Assembly (NCBI GenBank): GCA_035295665.1
Contig: DATGIQ010000306.1
Location: 1 to 38,617, forward strand
DNA length: 38,617 nt
Direction: 5' to 3'
Origin: DATGIQ01 sp035295665
GTDB taxonomy: Bacteria; Planctomycetota; Planctomycetia; Gemmatales; Gemmataceae
Shown: positions 7,883-15,252 of the stretch, in pieces
How positions within the stretch are numbered: position 1 is the first letter of the stretch
How the letters are laid out: each line of letters begins with the position of its first letter
The notes under the pieces: generated by a model
What the model was told of the DNA's origin: nothing
What the model saw: the letters and a program-made list of their open reading frames with translations, nothing else
Databases searched by the model: none
Translations under genes and position numbers: made by a program

Positions 7883-8638
7883 ATGGCGAACGTCATTCTC
7901 TCGATCCTGGCTCATCCGGACGACGCCGAGTTCCTCTGCGCCGGTACGCTGATCCGACTGGTAGCTGAGCATGGCTGGCAGGTGCACATTGCCACGATGA
8001 CGCCCGGCGACTGTGGCTCGGCCGAACTGCAGCCCGACGAAATCAGCCGTATCCGGCGTGCGGAAGGGGCCAGGGCCGCGGCCCAAATCGGCGCCACCTA
8101 TCACTGCCTGGAAGAACATGATTTACTGATCTTTTACCAGGAACGGCCGTTGGAGCGCGTGACACGCTTGCTGCGGGAGGTCCGGCCACAGATCCTGGTA
8201 ACGCACAGCCCGGCCGATTACATGCTCGATCACGAGGTAACCAGCACGTTGGCCCGTGCCGCCGCGTTTGCTGCGCCGGTGCCCAATTTCTTTCGCGACC
8301 GGGGCCACGGCCCGCCCCTGGAGCGAATCCCGCATCTGTACTACTGTGACCCAATCGAAGGCAAGGACCTGCTCGGAACACCCATCGCTCCGGCCTTTGC
8401 CATCGATATCAGCACCGTTCTCGACACGAAGGCCGCCATGTTGTCCGCCCACGCCAGTCAGCGCGATTGGCTTTGGAAGCATCACGGGATGGATCAGTAC
8501 GTCCAGGCCATGCGCGACTGGAGCAGCCGTTGCGGCAAGTTCCACGGCGTGGCCTATGCGGAGGGCTTTCGCCAGCACCTCGGTCACAGTTATCCGCAGG
8601 ACAATCTGCTGGGGCGTCTGCTCGGGACGCTATCTTGA
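7883..8638 (+). CDS. PIG-L (LmbE-type) deacetylase family protein
   Basis: 251 aa. The zinc-binding motif HPDDAE is at residues 11-16, and a second metal-ligand region is THSPADYMLDHEVT with His117. Enzymes of this fold remove N-acetyl groups from N-acetylglucosamine-type substrates (for example in GPI, mycothiol or bacillithiol synthesis, or in antibiotic pathways). The precise substrate here cannot be inferred. A GGGAGG Shine-Dalgarno (7869-7874) precedes the ATG at 7883. The stop codon is only 4 bp from the stop of the convergent aat gene, so the two share a very tight 3' junction without room for a separate terminator. Confidence 0.92.
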   Translation: MANVILSILAHPDDAEFLCAGTLIRLVAEHGWQVHIATMTPGDCGSAELQPDEISRIRRAEGARAAAQIGATYHCLEEHDLLIFYQERPLERVTRLLREVRPQILVTHSPADYMLDHEVTSTLARAAAFAAPVPNFFRDRGHGPPLERIPHLYYCDPIEGKDLLGTPIAPAFAIDISTVLDTKAAMLSAHASQRDWLWKHHGMDQYVQAMRDWSSRCGKFHGVAYAEGFRQHLGHSYPQDNLLGRLLGTLS

Positions 8639-8642
8639 GGAC

Positions 8643-9281
8643 TCAAAACGTTACGGGCAGGGCGAGCGCTTGGCGAAGCCGGGCCAGGTATTGGGCACGT
8701 AGGATCTCCACGGCCCCCAGCCGCGTGGTATGTGCGGTCAGGAATTGAATGTCGAACAGCCGAAATCCTCTCTGGCGCAGCCGCTCCACCAGGTGAACCA
8801 ACGCGACCTTCGAAGCGTCGCTCCGTTGCGTGAACATCGATTCGCCGGCGAAGAAGCCGCCGATAGCCACGCCATAGACGCCGCCGACCAAGAGGTCTTC
8901 GTCCCAGGTTTCCACGCTGTGGGCATAACCCAGGGCATGGAGCTCTTCATACGCGTGGATCATTTCCGGAGTGATCCAGGTCCCTTCCGCGCGGCCTTGC
9001 GCACAGCCGCGGATCACGCCGCCGAAATCTTGGTTCACGGTGACCTGAAACCGCCTGGATCGGAGTGTACGCCGCAGGCGCCGGGAGATGTACAAGCTGT
9101 CCAACTCGAAGATGGCCCGCGGATTCGGCGACCACCAGCAAATCGGCTCGCCTTCATCGTACCAGGGAAAAATGCCGCCGCGATATGCCTTGAGCAACCG
9201 CTCCGGACGCAGATCGCCACCGATCGCCACCAGACCGGTCTCATCTGCGAAGTCCGCGAGGAAGAAGGGCAAAGCAAGCAT
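8643..9281 (-). CDS. aat: Leucyl/phenylalanyl-tRNA-protein transferase
   Basis: 212 aa from the ATG at 9281-9279, which has GGAGGAGAG upstream; the longer open frame to 9590 lacks family similarity before this Met. Hallmarks are GLVAIGGDL (16-24), YRGGIFPWY (33-41), WWSPNPR (49-55), EGTWITPEM (99-107), GGVYGVAIGGFFAGESMF (133-150) and FDIQFLTAHTTRLGA (176-190). Aat moves Leu or Phe from tRNA onto proteins with N-terminal Lys or Arg, making N-degrons for ClpS/ClpAP. Together with the Bpt/ATE gene at 1856-2569 the window encodes both bacterial branches of the N-degron pathway. Confidence 0.96.
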   Translation of the reverse strand: MLALPFFLADFADETGLVAIGGDLRPERLLKAYRGGIFPWYDEGEPICWWSPNPRAIFELDSLYISRRLRRTLRSRRFQVTVNQDFGGVIRGCAQGRAEGTWITPEMIHAYEELHALGYAHSVETWDEDLLVGGVYGVAIGGFFAGESMFTQRSDASKVALVHLVERLRQRGFRLFDIQFLTAHTTRLGAVEILRAQYLARLRQALALPVTF

Positions 9282-9417
9282 GGCGGTTGGCTCTCTCCTC
9301 CGGTTCTCAGATAGCGCATCGCCGTCGAGGGCATTATAACCCACGGATTGCAATCTGTGGGCTCTATGCGGTATGGTGACGGAGTCACGAGCGCTTTGCT
9401 TCAGAGGGAGTCCATTC

Positions 9418-10965
9418 ATGCCGGCTATGCCGTTGTCGCAGGTCGCGGTCCATCTCCGTCCGGAAGACAACATCGCGGTTGCTTCCCGCACTCTGCCCGT
9501 CGGTGCCCAGATCCAGTACGACGGGCGAACGTTTTCCGTGAACCGTCCCATCGGCATGGGCCATAAAGTTGCCCTGCGCGCAATCCGCAAAGGGGAGCCT
9601 GTTTACAAGTATGGCCAAATCATCGGCTTTGCCGGCCAGGATATCGCCGCGGGCGATCATGTCCACGTTCATAATGTTTCCGCGGATGCCTTCGAGCGCG
9701 ATTACGCGTTTTGCCGCGACTGCCCGCCGCCGCCGGCACCTGCCGAGCCCCGTTTCTTTCAGGGCTATGATCGTGGCGATGGCCGGTTCGGCACTCGCAA
9801 CACGATCGCCATCATTAGCACCGTCAATTGCTCGGCGAGCACCAGCAAGTACATTTCTGAGAAAGTCCGGGCCAGCGGTCTGCTCCGCTCCTACTCCAAC
9901 GTGAACGGTGTGGTCGCAATCACCCATAAGGCCGGCTGCGCCATGCAGTACGATGGGCCGGACCATCGGCAGCTCGACCTTACCCTGGCCGGGTTCGCCC
10001 GTCATCCGAACGTGGCGGCGTATATCTTGGTGGGGCTCGGCTGCGAAACCGGCCAGGCGATCCATCTGATCGAAAACCAGGGGCTTGTGCAATTGAATGG
10101 TTCGCAGCGCAAGCCGGCGGTGCTGACCATCCAGGAGTGTGGCGGCATCGGCAAAACGGTAGAAGCCGGCGTGCGCATGGTCGCCGAGCTGCTGCCCCAG
10201 GTGAATGAGGTGCGGCGGACAACGCTGCCGGCCAGCAAACTGGTTCTGGGCACGAACTGTGGTGGATCAGATGGAAACAGTGGCGTGACGGCCAACCCGG
10301 CGCTGGGCGTCGCCTCCGATCTGCTGGTGGCTCAGGGCGGCATCAGCATCTTGGGCGAGACGCCGGAGATTTACGGGGCCGAGCATCTCCTGACGCGCCG
10401 TGCCATCAGCCGAACCGTCGGCGAAAAATTGATTGAACGCATCAAGTGGTGGGAATGGTACACGGGCATCTTCGGGGCGGAAATCAACAACAACCCTTCT
10501 CCCGGCAACAAGGACGGCGGATTGACTACGATCTACGAAAAGTCGCTGGGTGCGATTGCCAAGGGAGGCAGCACCGCATTGGTCGATGTGGTCGGCTACG
10601 CTGAACCGGTGCAGGCCAAGGGCTTGGTCGTGATGGATACGCCGGGTTACGACCCGGTCAGCATGACGGGGATCGTGGCAGGGGGCGCCAATATCCTGGT
10701 GTTCACCACGGGGCGGGGATCAGTGTTCGGCTGCAAACCGGCGCCCTCCATCAAGGTGGCCACCAATTCGCCCCTGTACCACCACATGATCGACGATATG
10801 GACATCAATGCCGGCGCAATTCTGGAGGGGACGCCGGTCGAAGAGGTGGGCCGGCAGATTTTCGAAGAGATCTTGGCCGTCGCTAGCGGCAAGAAAACCA
10901 AGAGCGAGCTGAGCGGGGTCGGCGAAGAAGAATTTGCGCCGTGGAGCATCGGACCGACCTTATAG
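9418..10965 (+). CDS. UxaA/GarD family sugar-acid dehydratase
   Basis: 515 aa from the ATG at 9418, with AGAGGGAG 7 nt upstream. Residues about 15-88 are a SAF domain, followed by the D-galactarate dehydratase/altronate hydrolase domain beginning near GYDRGDGRFGTRN (116-128). Conserved features include NCSAST, HKAGCAMQYDG, LGCETGQ, QECGGIGKT, LGTNCGGSDGNSG and the C-terminal GRGSVFGCKPAPSIKVATNS. The Cys residues fit an iron-dependent dehydratase. It probably dehydrates a hexarate or hexonate such as galactarate or altronate; which one is not decided. SAF and catalytic parts are fused in one chain, as in GarD. The gene lies alone with a short remnant ORF downstream. Confidence 0.92.
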   Translation: MPAMPLSQVAVHLRPEDNIAVASRTLPVGAQIQYDGRTFSVNRPIGMGHKVALRAIRKGEPVYKYGQIIGFAGQDIAAGDHVHVHNVSADAFERDYAFCRDCPPPPAPAEPRFFQGYDRGDGRFGTRNTIAIISTVNCSASTSKYISEKVRASGLLRSYSNVNGVVAITHKAGCAMQYDGPDHRQLDLTLAGFARHPNVAAYILVGLGCETGQAIHLIENQGLVQLNGSQRKPAVLTIQECGGIGKTVEAGVRMVAELLPQVNEVRRTTLPASKLVLGTNCGGSDGNSGVTANPALGVASDLLVAQGGISILGETPEIYGAEHLLTRRAISRTVGEKLIERIKWWEWYTGIFGAEINNNPSPGNKDGGLTTIYEKSLGAIAKGGSTALVDVVGYAEPVQAKGLVVMDTPGYDPVSMTGIVAGGANILVFTTGRGSVFGCKPAPSIKVATNSPLYHHMIDDMDINAGAILEGTPVEEVGRQIFEEILAVASGKKTKSELSGVGEEEFAPWSIGPTL

Positions 10966-10981
10966 TGAGGCTGTTGAGGCG

Positions 10982-11194
10982 ATGAGCTCGAATCCCAATC
11001 CGACTCGATACAGCTTTACCCTAACCTCCGCTGACCTTGCCTCTGGCACGCTGAACCGGCCGAGTCGAGTGCGGGTTGACAAATTTTACACGCTCGTTCA
11101 GCGAATTGTCGTGAAGCACTTCGGCAAAGTGAATGAGCCGACGTTGGATGGCATTCGGCCGATGCTTCTGGATCTGTATAGCCCCAAGGACTGA
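10982..11194 (+). pseudogene. Truncated PemK/MazF-like protein (C-terminal half only)
   Basis: 70 codons from the ATG at 10982, 16 bp after the dehydratase stop. The sequence (LTSADLASGTLNRPSRVRVD, then KFYTLVQRIVVKHFGKVNEP) matches, by eye, the second half of PemK/MazF-type RNase toxins, which end in a conserved region of the form G-x-x-x-PS-x-v-x-v-d-k, TL-x-x, k-x-lG-x-l. The N-terminal half with the substrate loop and catalytic Arg is missing; that DNA is inside the dehydratase gene in another frame. No antitoxin gene is adjacent. It may be a dead fragment left by deletion, or a short expressed protein with a new role. Family assignment is moderately sure. Confidence 0.55.
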
Positions 11195-11199
11195 AAACA

Positions 11200-11688
11200 G
11201 TGGTAAGCCAGCGCTCACGGTTCTCGCCACTCCTCATCATCCTCTTATTCGTCGTTGTCGCCCTTGCGGTGTTCTTGAACCTATTCAGTGCCCGCTGGGC
11301 CCGGGACCGTGTCCAATGGGACCGGCAAGCGATCCAGGAGGTTCTTGACGCCCAGGTCGCTGCCTGGAACCGGGGTGACCTTGATGGGTTCATGGCCGGT
11401 TATTGGCACTCACCGCAGCTGACGTTTTTCTCAGGTAAGGATAAAACTGCCGGGTGGCAGGCGACCCTGGATCGGTATCGCAAACGCTATCCGGCGGAAG
11501 GACCGGAGAAGATGGGCAGCTTAAGCTTCCACGAGCTCGAGATCGATGTGCTCAGCCCCGATCGTGCGTTTGTCCGTGGCCGTTGGCAGCTAATCCGGAA
11601 CAACGAGAGTTTGGGGGGGCTTTTTACACTGATTTTTCAACGGCTGCCGGAGGGATGGCGCATCGTTCATGATCACACCTCCACCTAA
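11200..11688 (+). CDS. Membrane-anchored DUF4440/SnoaL-like protein
   Basis: 162 aa starting at GTG 11200, five bp after the previous stop. Residues 10-29 (PLLIILLFVVVALAVFLNLF) form a signal anchor. Residues about 46-160 form a DUF4440 domain of the NTF2/SnoaL fold: VLDAQVAAWNRGDLDGFMAGYW, then LTFFSGKDKTAGWQATLDRY, and WRIVHDHTS at the end. Such domains are small ligand-binding or ketosteroid-isomerase-like cones; no catalytic role can be assigned. The anchor suggests it works outside the cytoplasmic membrane. Confidence 0.8.
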   Translation: MVSQRSRFSPLLIILLFVVVALAVFLNLFSARWARDRVQWDRQAIQEVLDAQVAAWNRGDLDGFMAGYWHSPQLTFFSGKDKTAGWQATLDRYRKRYPAEGPEKMGSLSFHELEIDVLSPDRAFVRGRWQLIRNNESLGGLFTLIFQRLPEGWRIVHDHTST

Positions 11689-11767
11689 CCGCTCTTCACG
11701 CCGAATGTGATCCCCGTTAATCTGACCACGGAAAGAATGCACGGATTCGAAATGCCAAGGAGGGCAG

Positions 11768-13222
11768 ATGAGGCTACATCCCACCCTAGGCGGAAATGGA
11801 GACGCGGCTGGCTGGACTTTGCTCGTCGTCGGTCTTTCCCTGGCCATCGCCGTGTCCAGCGCTCGGCCTTACGCCGGCGGCTGGAACGACGGCAGCCGGT
11901 TGGCCACGGTGGAATGCCTCGTGGACTTCCACACGCTGGCCATCGATCGCTCCATCTTCGTGCAGGTTCCTCCCCCCGAAGAGTCACAACCGCCCTATCC
12001 GCTGGATGAGCCCGAACTGCTCCGCACGGGAACCCTCGACAAGCTCTGGATCCACGGCCAATTCTACTCAGATAAATCCCCCGTACCGGCATTCCTCCTG
12101 GCCGGCGCGTACGAGGCATGGCAATGGTGTACCAACGCCACGGCACGCCAACGGCCGGGTTCGTTCTGCTACTGGATGACGCTCGCCTCGTCCGGAATCG
12201 CTTACGTGATCGCGGTCACCTGCATGTATCACCTGGGCAGAGCGTTACGATTACGCCTTCCTCTCCGCTTGGCCGTCACGGCGAGCTTTGCGCTGGCCAC
12301 GGTGGCATTGCCTTATGTCCGGCATGTGAACAACCATATCTTGCTCCTGGCCGTCGCGGCGGCGTTGTTCCTTTGCTTGGCCCGCTTGGCAGAGGAAATG
12401 AAAACGGGCACAGCTTCCATAGCCACGCTCCTGATTCTGGGCGGCCTCGTGGGGCTGGGCTACACCATCGACCTGGGTGCCGGCCCGGTTTTGCTTCTTT
12501 GCACCGCGGCGGTGTTGGCCTATCGCTGTCCGCGACCTGTTTCGTTCTGCTGGTTTGCGTTGGCGGCGCTACCGTGGCTCGTGCTGCATCACGGTGTCAA
12601 CTACATGGTGGGCGGAAGCTTCACGCCGGCCAATGCGGTGGCAGAGTATTTTGATTGGCCGGGTTGTCCTTTCAATGCCCAGAATATGACCGGCTCGTGG
12701 AAGCATGCCAGTGTGTTGCATTTCCTCGTCTATGCGGCTGACCTCCTCGTCGGCAAACGCGGCTTCCTTGGGCACAATCTGCCGCTTTGTGTCGCGCTAC
12801 CAGCTCTGCTGGTCTTACTGAGGCGGCGACGGCAAGAATGGCCGGAGTTGCTTTTGACCGGGAGCTGGTGCGCCGGCACCTGGCTGCTGTACGCGGCCAC
12901 ATCCAATAATTCCTCCGGCCAATGCTGCTCGATCCGCTGGTTCGTACCGCTGCTCGCTCCGGGTTACTACGTGATGGCGGTATTCTTGCGCGAATACCCT
13001 GGCTTGGGGTGGGTGTTCGGAATCCTAAGCAGCTGGGGCGGCGTCTTGGCGGCGCTCATGTGGTGGCAAGGGACATGGATGAAGCACATGATTCCGTTTT
13101 ATTGGCCGCTCCAAGTTGCAGCATTCCTCACGTTGGCGATCTACTGGAACCAACGCCGGCGAAGTCAGGACCGACAGTCCAGGGGTTCGATCCAGCGCCC
13201 CGCGCCATCCCAGGCAGCCTGA
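11768..13222 (+). CDS. Polytopic membrane protein, possibly GT-C glycosyltransferase-like
   Basis: 484 aa with about ten to eleven hydrophobic helices, the first at about residues 15-33. A soluble loop after it carries LDKLWIHGQFYSDKSPVPAF, which resembles the first extracytoplasmic loop of GT-C (PMT/ArnT-type) glycosyltransferases, where a (Y/F)-(S/A)-D-K-P motif is common. Other loops include FDWPGCPFNAQNMTGSWKH. A catalytic DE or ExD motif is not clearly placed, so the glycosyltransferase idea is inference only. AAGGAGGG precedes the ATG at 11768. It could act in lipid-linked sugar transfer or be a structural membrane protein. Confidence 0.75.
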   Translation: MRLHPTLGGNGDAAGWTLLVVGLSLAIAVSSARPYAGGWNDGSRLATVECLVDFHTLAIDRSIFVQVPPPEESQPPYPLDEPELLRTGTLDKLWIHGQFYSDKSPVPAFLLAGAYEAWQWCTNATARQRPGSFCYWMTLASSGIAYVIAVTCMYHLGRALRLRLPLRLAVTASFALATVALPYVRHVNNHILLLAVAAALFLCLARLAEEMKTGTASIATLLILGGLVGLGYTIDLGAGPVLLLCTAAVLAYRCPRPVSFCWFALAALPWLVLHHGVNYMVGGSFTPANAVAEYFDWPGCPFNAQNMTGSWKHASVLHFLVYAADLLVGKRGFLGHNLPLCVALPALLVLLRRRRQEWPELLLTGSWCAGTWLLYAATSNNSSGQCCSIRWFVPLLAPGYYVMAVFLREYPGLGWVFGILSSWGGVLAALMWWQGTWMKHMIPFYWPLQVAAFLTLAIYWNQRRRSQDRQSRGSIQRPAPSQAA

Positions 13223-13526
13223 GGAAGGAATCATGTCGTATCTTTAACGACTGTTGCCCATTTGGCAACTTTCCTATCCTCGCCAATCCACCCGAATTGG
13301 ACCATCGTCATCGCTGATGCGTTTTTGCGTGTTATTCTTTGATATGCACGGCTGGCCATCTTCCGGGGTTGTGAGGACGCATGGGTTCAGCTGCGCCGGT
13401 AGGGTTCCCATCAACGTCGACGGATCCTATGGGTTGAGCCGCAGGCTTGTCGAATTTGACAGTTTCTGAAATTTCGGCATAGACCTGGTAAGGTATGAGC
13501 TTGACCCTGCTTGCCGGCGATTTCTG
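13223..13526. other. Intergenic region, possibly a decayed 5' end
   Basis: This stretch of 304 bp lies before the small gene at 13527. A coding-like stretch in another frame begins at the ATG at 13371 or nearby and reads into three stops within 13430-13495. In the frame of the small gene, sense codons without stop reach back to a TGA at 13467-13469 but contain no ATG, GTG or TTG. The region may carry a frameshifted N-terminus or simply be non-coding. Confidence 0.35.
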
Positions 13527-13832
13527 GTGCGAAAAAACGAAAAACTCCTTGAACTTGGCGGTCGGGCCGATATAACGGTTATGTTCCATCCGGACTATGA
13601 TCGGGTGGTGTACCTCGTTGTTAAGGAATGGGTTATGCGAAGTAGCGGACTGGCGGAGTTGGATTTGATCGAAGAATTTCGGTTGCGGCGATGGGCGCGC
13701 GAACATTATGTCCCCCGCAACGAACGCCGGACATCCTGGCACCCTGTCGTACACGACGAAATGAGCAAAAAGGACACCGAGGCGGGGCAAGATGAAACCA
13801 CCTCCGCACACTATGCCTGGCTGAAAAGCTAA
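13527..13832 (+). CDS. Small conserved-looking protein of unknown function
   Basis: 101 aa if the GTG at 13527 is the start. The C-terminal half, EEFRLRRWAREHYVPRNERR then TSWHPVVHDEMSKKD, looks like a recurring small planctomycete protein type recalled from memory; no function is known to me. The sequence is rich in charged and aromatic residues, with no signal peptide and no membrane helix. The true start is uncertain: the frame is open to 13470, translating as IDLVRYELDPACRRFLV just before the GTG. It ends just before a bidirectional terminator shared with hemL. Confidence 0.6.
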   Translation: MRKNEKLLELGGRADITVMFHPDYDRVVYLVVKEWVMRSSGLAELDLIEEFRLRRWAREHYVPRNERRTSWHPVVHDEMSKKDTEAGQDETTSAHYAWLKS

Positions 13833-13847
13833 CCGTAGGTGCAGGCA

Positions 13848-13893
13848 CACAACCCGAGGCGACAGCGCGATTGAGCTGTTGTCTCGGGTTGTG
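13848..13893. terminator. Bidirectional terminator hairpin between convergent genes
   Basis: Arms of 19 bp (13848-13866 and 13875-13893) pair with two G-U wobbles around an 8-nt loop, GCGATTGA. It sits between the stop of the small plus-strand gene (13832) and the stop of hemL on the minus strand (13930). The T-tract is poor on both sides, so termination may be weak, but the position and strong stem support the call. Confidence 0.75.
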
Positions 13894-13929
13894 CTGTTTG
13901 ATGGGGACGCGTGGTTGTACGGACCGCTG

Positions 13930-15222
13930 CTAAATCATTTCGGCCAGCGCTTCGCCGGCAGCCGCGATCGTTTCAGCGATGTGTTCCTCGGTATGTACCG
14001 CCGAGAGGAAAGCTGCTTCAAATTGACTGCACGGAAGATACACGCCGCGGTCCAGCATCGCCCAGAAAAACCGGGCAAAGCGGGCGGTGTTGCTCTTGCA
14101 CGCCGAGGCGTAATCGCGCACCGGTTCGGACGTGAAGAAGAGCGTCCACATGCTGCCCACGCGGGCCAGTTGATGCGGGACCTTCGCTGCCGCGGCCGCC
14201 CGGCTCAATCCCTCCGCCAACATGCCGCCCAACTTTTCCAGTCGGGCGTACGGTGGATGGTCGCGCAGTTCCAACAGAGTGGCTAACCCCGCCGCCATCG
14301 CCAACGGATTGCCGGAAAGAGTACCCGCTTGAAAGACCGGACCGGCCGGCAAGATGTGCTTCATGATGTCGGCCCGGCCGCCGTAGGCTCCGACCGGCAA
14401 GCCGCCGCCGACAATCTTGCCCAGCACCGTCAGATCCGGCATTTGGTGATAAAGCTGTTGCGCTCCGCCATAGGCGAGTCGAAAGCCGGTCATGACCTCG
14501 TCGTAAATCAGCAACGCCCCATGGTGCTCGGTAAGCCGCCGCAGCTCGGCCAGGAACTCCGCCTGCGGGGTCACCAAACCCATGTTGCCAACGACCGGCT
14601 CCAAAATTACGCCGGCAATTCGGTTGCCGTGCGTCTGGAAGGCTTCGGTGAGCCCCGGCACATCGTTGTAGCGGAGCACCAGAGTGTCCGCCGTGCAGCC
14701 GCTCGGGACGCCGGGGCTGTTCGGCACGCCCAGTGTGGTGGCACTGGAGCCCGCCTGGACCAGCAGGCTATCGACATGACCGTGATAGCAGCCGGCGAAC
14801 TTGATGATCCCATCCCGTCCCGTGAAGCCACGTGCCAGGCGGATCGCGCTCATGGACGCTTCGGTCCCAGAACTGACCATCCGCACCATTTCCATCGACG
14901 GAATGGCGTGGACGATCACCTCGGCCAGCTGTGTCTCGAGTTCGGTAGGAGCGCCAAAGCTGGCTCCGCGCCGCAGCGATTCCTGGACCGCCTGCACCAC
15001 GCGCGGATGGGCATGCCCCAAAATGAGCGGGCCCCAGGACGCGACGTAGTCAAGATATTGGTTGCCGTCCACGTCAAAGAGAAACGGCCCAGCTCCGCGC
15101 GCGATGAACACGGGCTGCCCGCCGACGGCGCCAAAAGCCCGCGCCGGGCTGTTTACACCGCCGGGCAAGACCCGACTAGCACGCTCAAACGCTTCACGGC
15201 TCCGGACACGAGTGGGTTTCAT
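13930..15222 (-). CDS. hemL: Glutamate-1-semialdehyde 2,1-aminomutase
   Basis: 430 aa, the normal length. It is a class III PLP aminotransferase that turns glutamate-1-semialdehyde into 5-aminolevulinate, the precursor of tetrapyrroles in the C5 pathway. Visible motifs are LPGGVNSPARAF (19-30), SSGTEASMSAIRLAR (117-131), YHGHVDSLL (146-154), the cofactor-binding DEVMTGFR (241-248) and LGKIVGGGLPVGAYGG with the PLP lysine K269. No Shine-Dalgarno is obvious at the ATG at 15222. It is the last gene of a minus-strand run that also contains hemB, with a kinase gene in between (30 bp gap). Confidence 0.97.
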   Translation of the reverse strand: MKPTRVRSREAFERASRVLPGGVNSPARAFGAVGGQPVFIARGAGPFLFDVDGNQYLDYVASWGPLILGHAHPRVVQAVQESLRRGASFGAPTELETQLAEVIVHAIPSMEMVRMVSSGTEASMSAIRLARGFTGRDGIIKFAGCYHGHVDSLLVQAGSSATTLGVPNSPGVPSGCTADTLVLRYNDVPGLTEAFQTHGNRIAGVILEPVVGNMGLVTPQAEFLAELRRLTEHHGALLIYDEVMTGFRLAYGGAQQLYHQMPDLTVLGKIVGGGLPVGAYGGRADIMKHILPAGPVFQAGTLSGNPLAMAAGLATLLELRDHPPYARLEKLGGMLAEGLSRAAAAAKVPHQLARVGSMWTLFFTSEPVRDYASACKSNTARFARFFWAMLDRGVYLPCSQFEAAFLSAVHTEEHIAETIAAAGEALAEMI

Positions 15223-15252
15223 ATCGGTTTCTTGAGCTTGGTTCTCTCGTTG

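Noticed and set aside
13332..13850. 172-aa open frame on the minus strand
   Set aside because: It is opposite the small plus-strand gene at 13527 and shows no recognisable protein pattern, whereas the plus-strand product has a family-like C-terminus.
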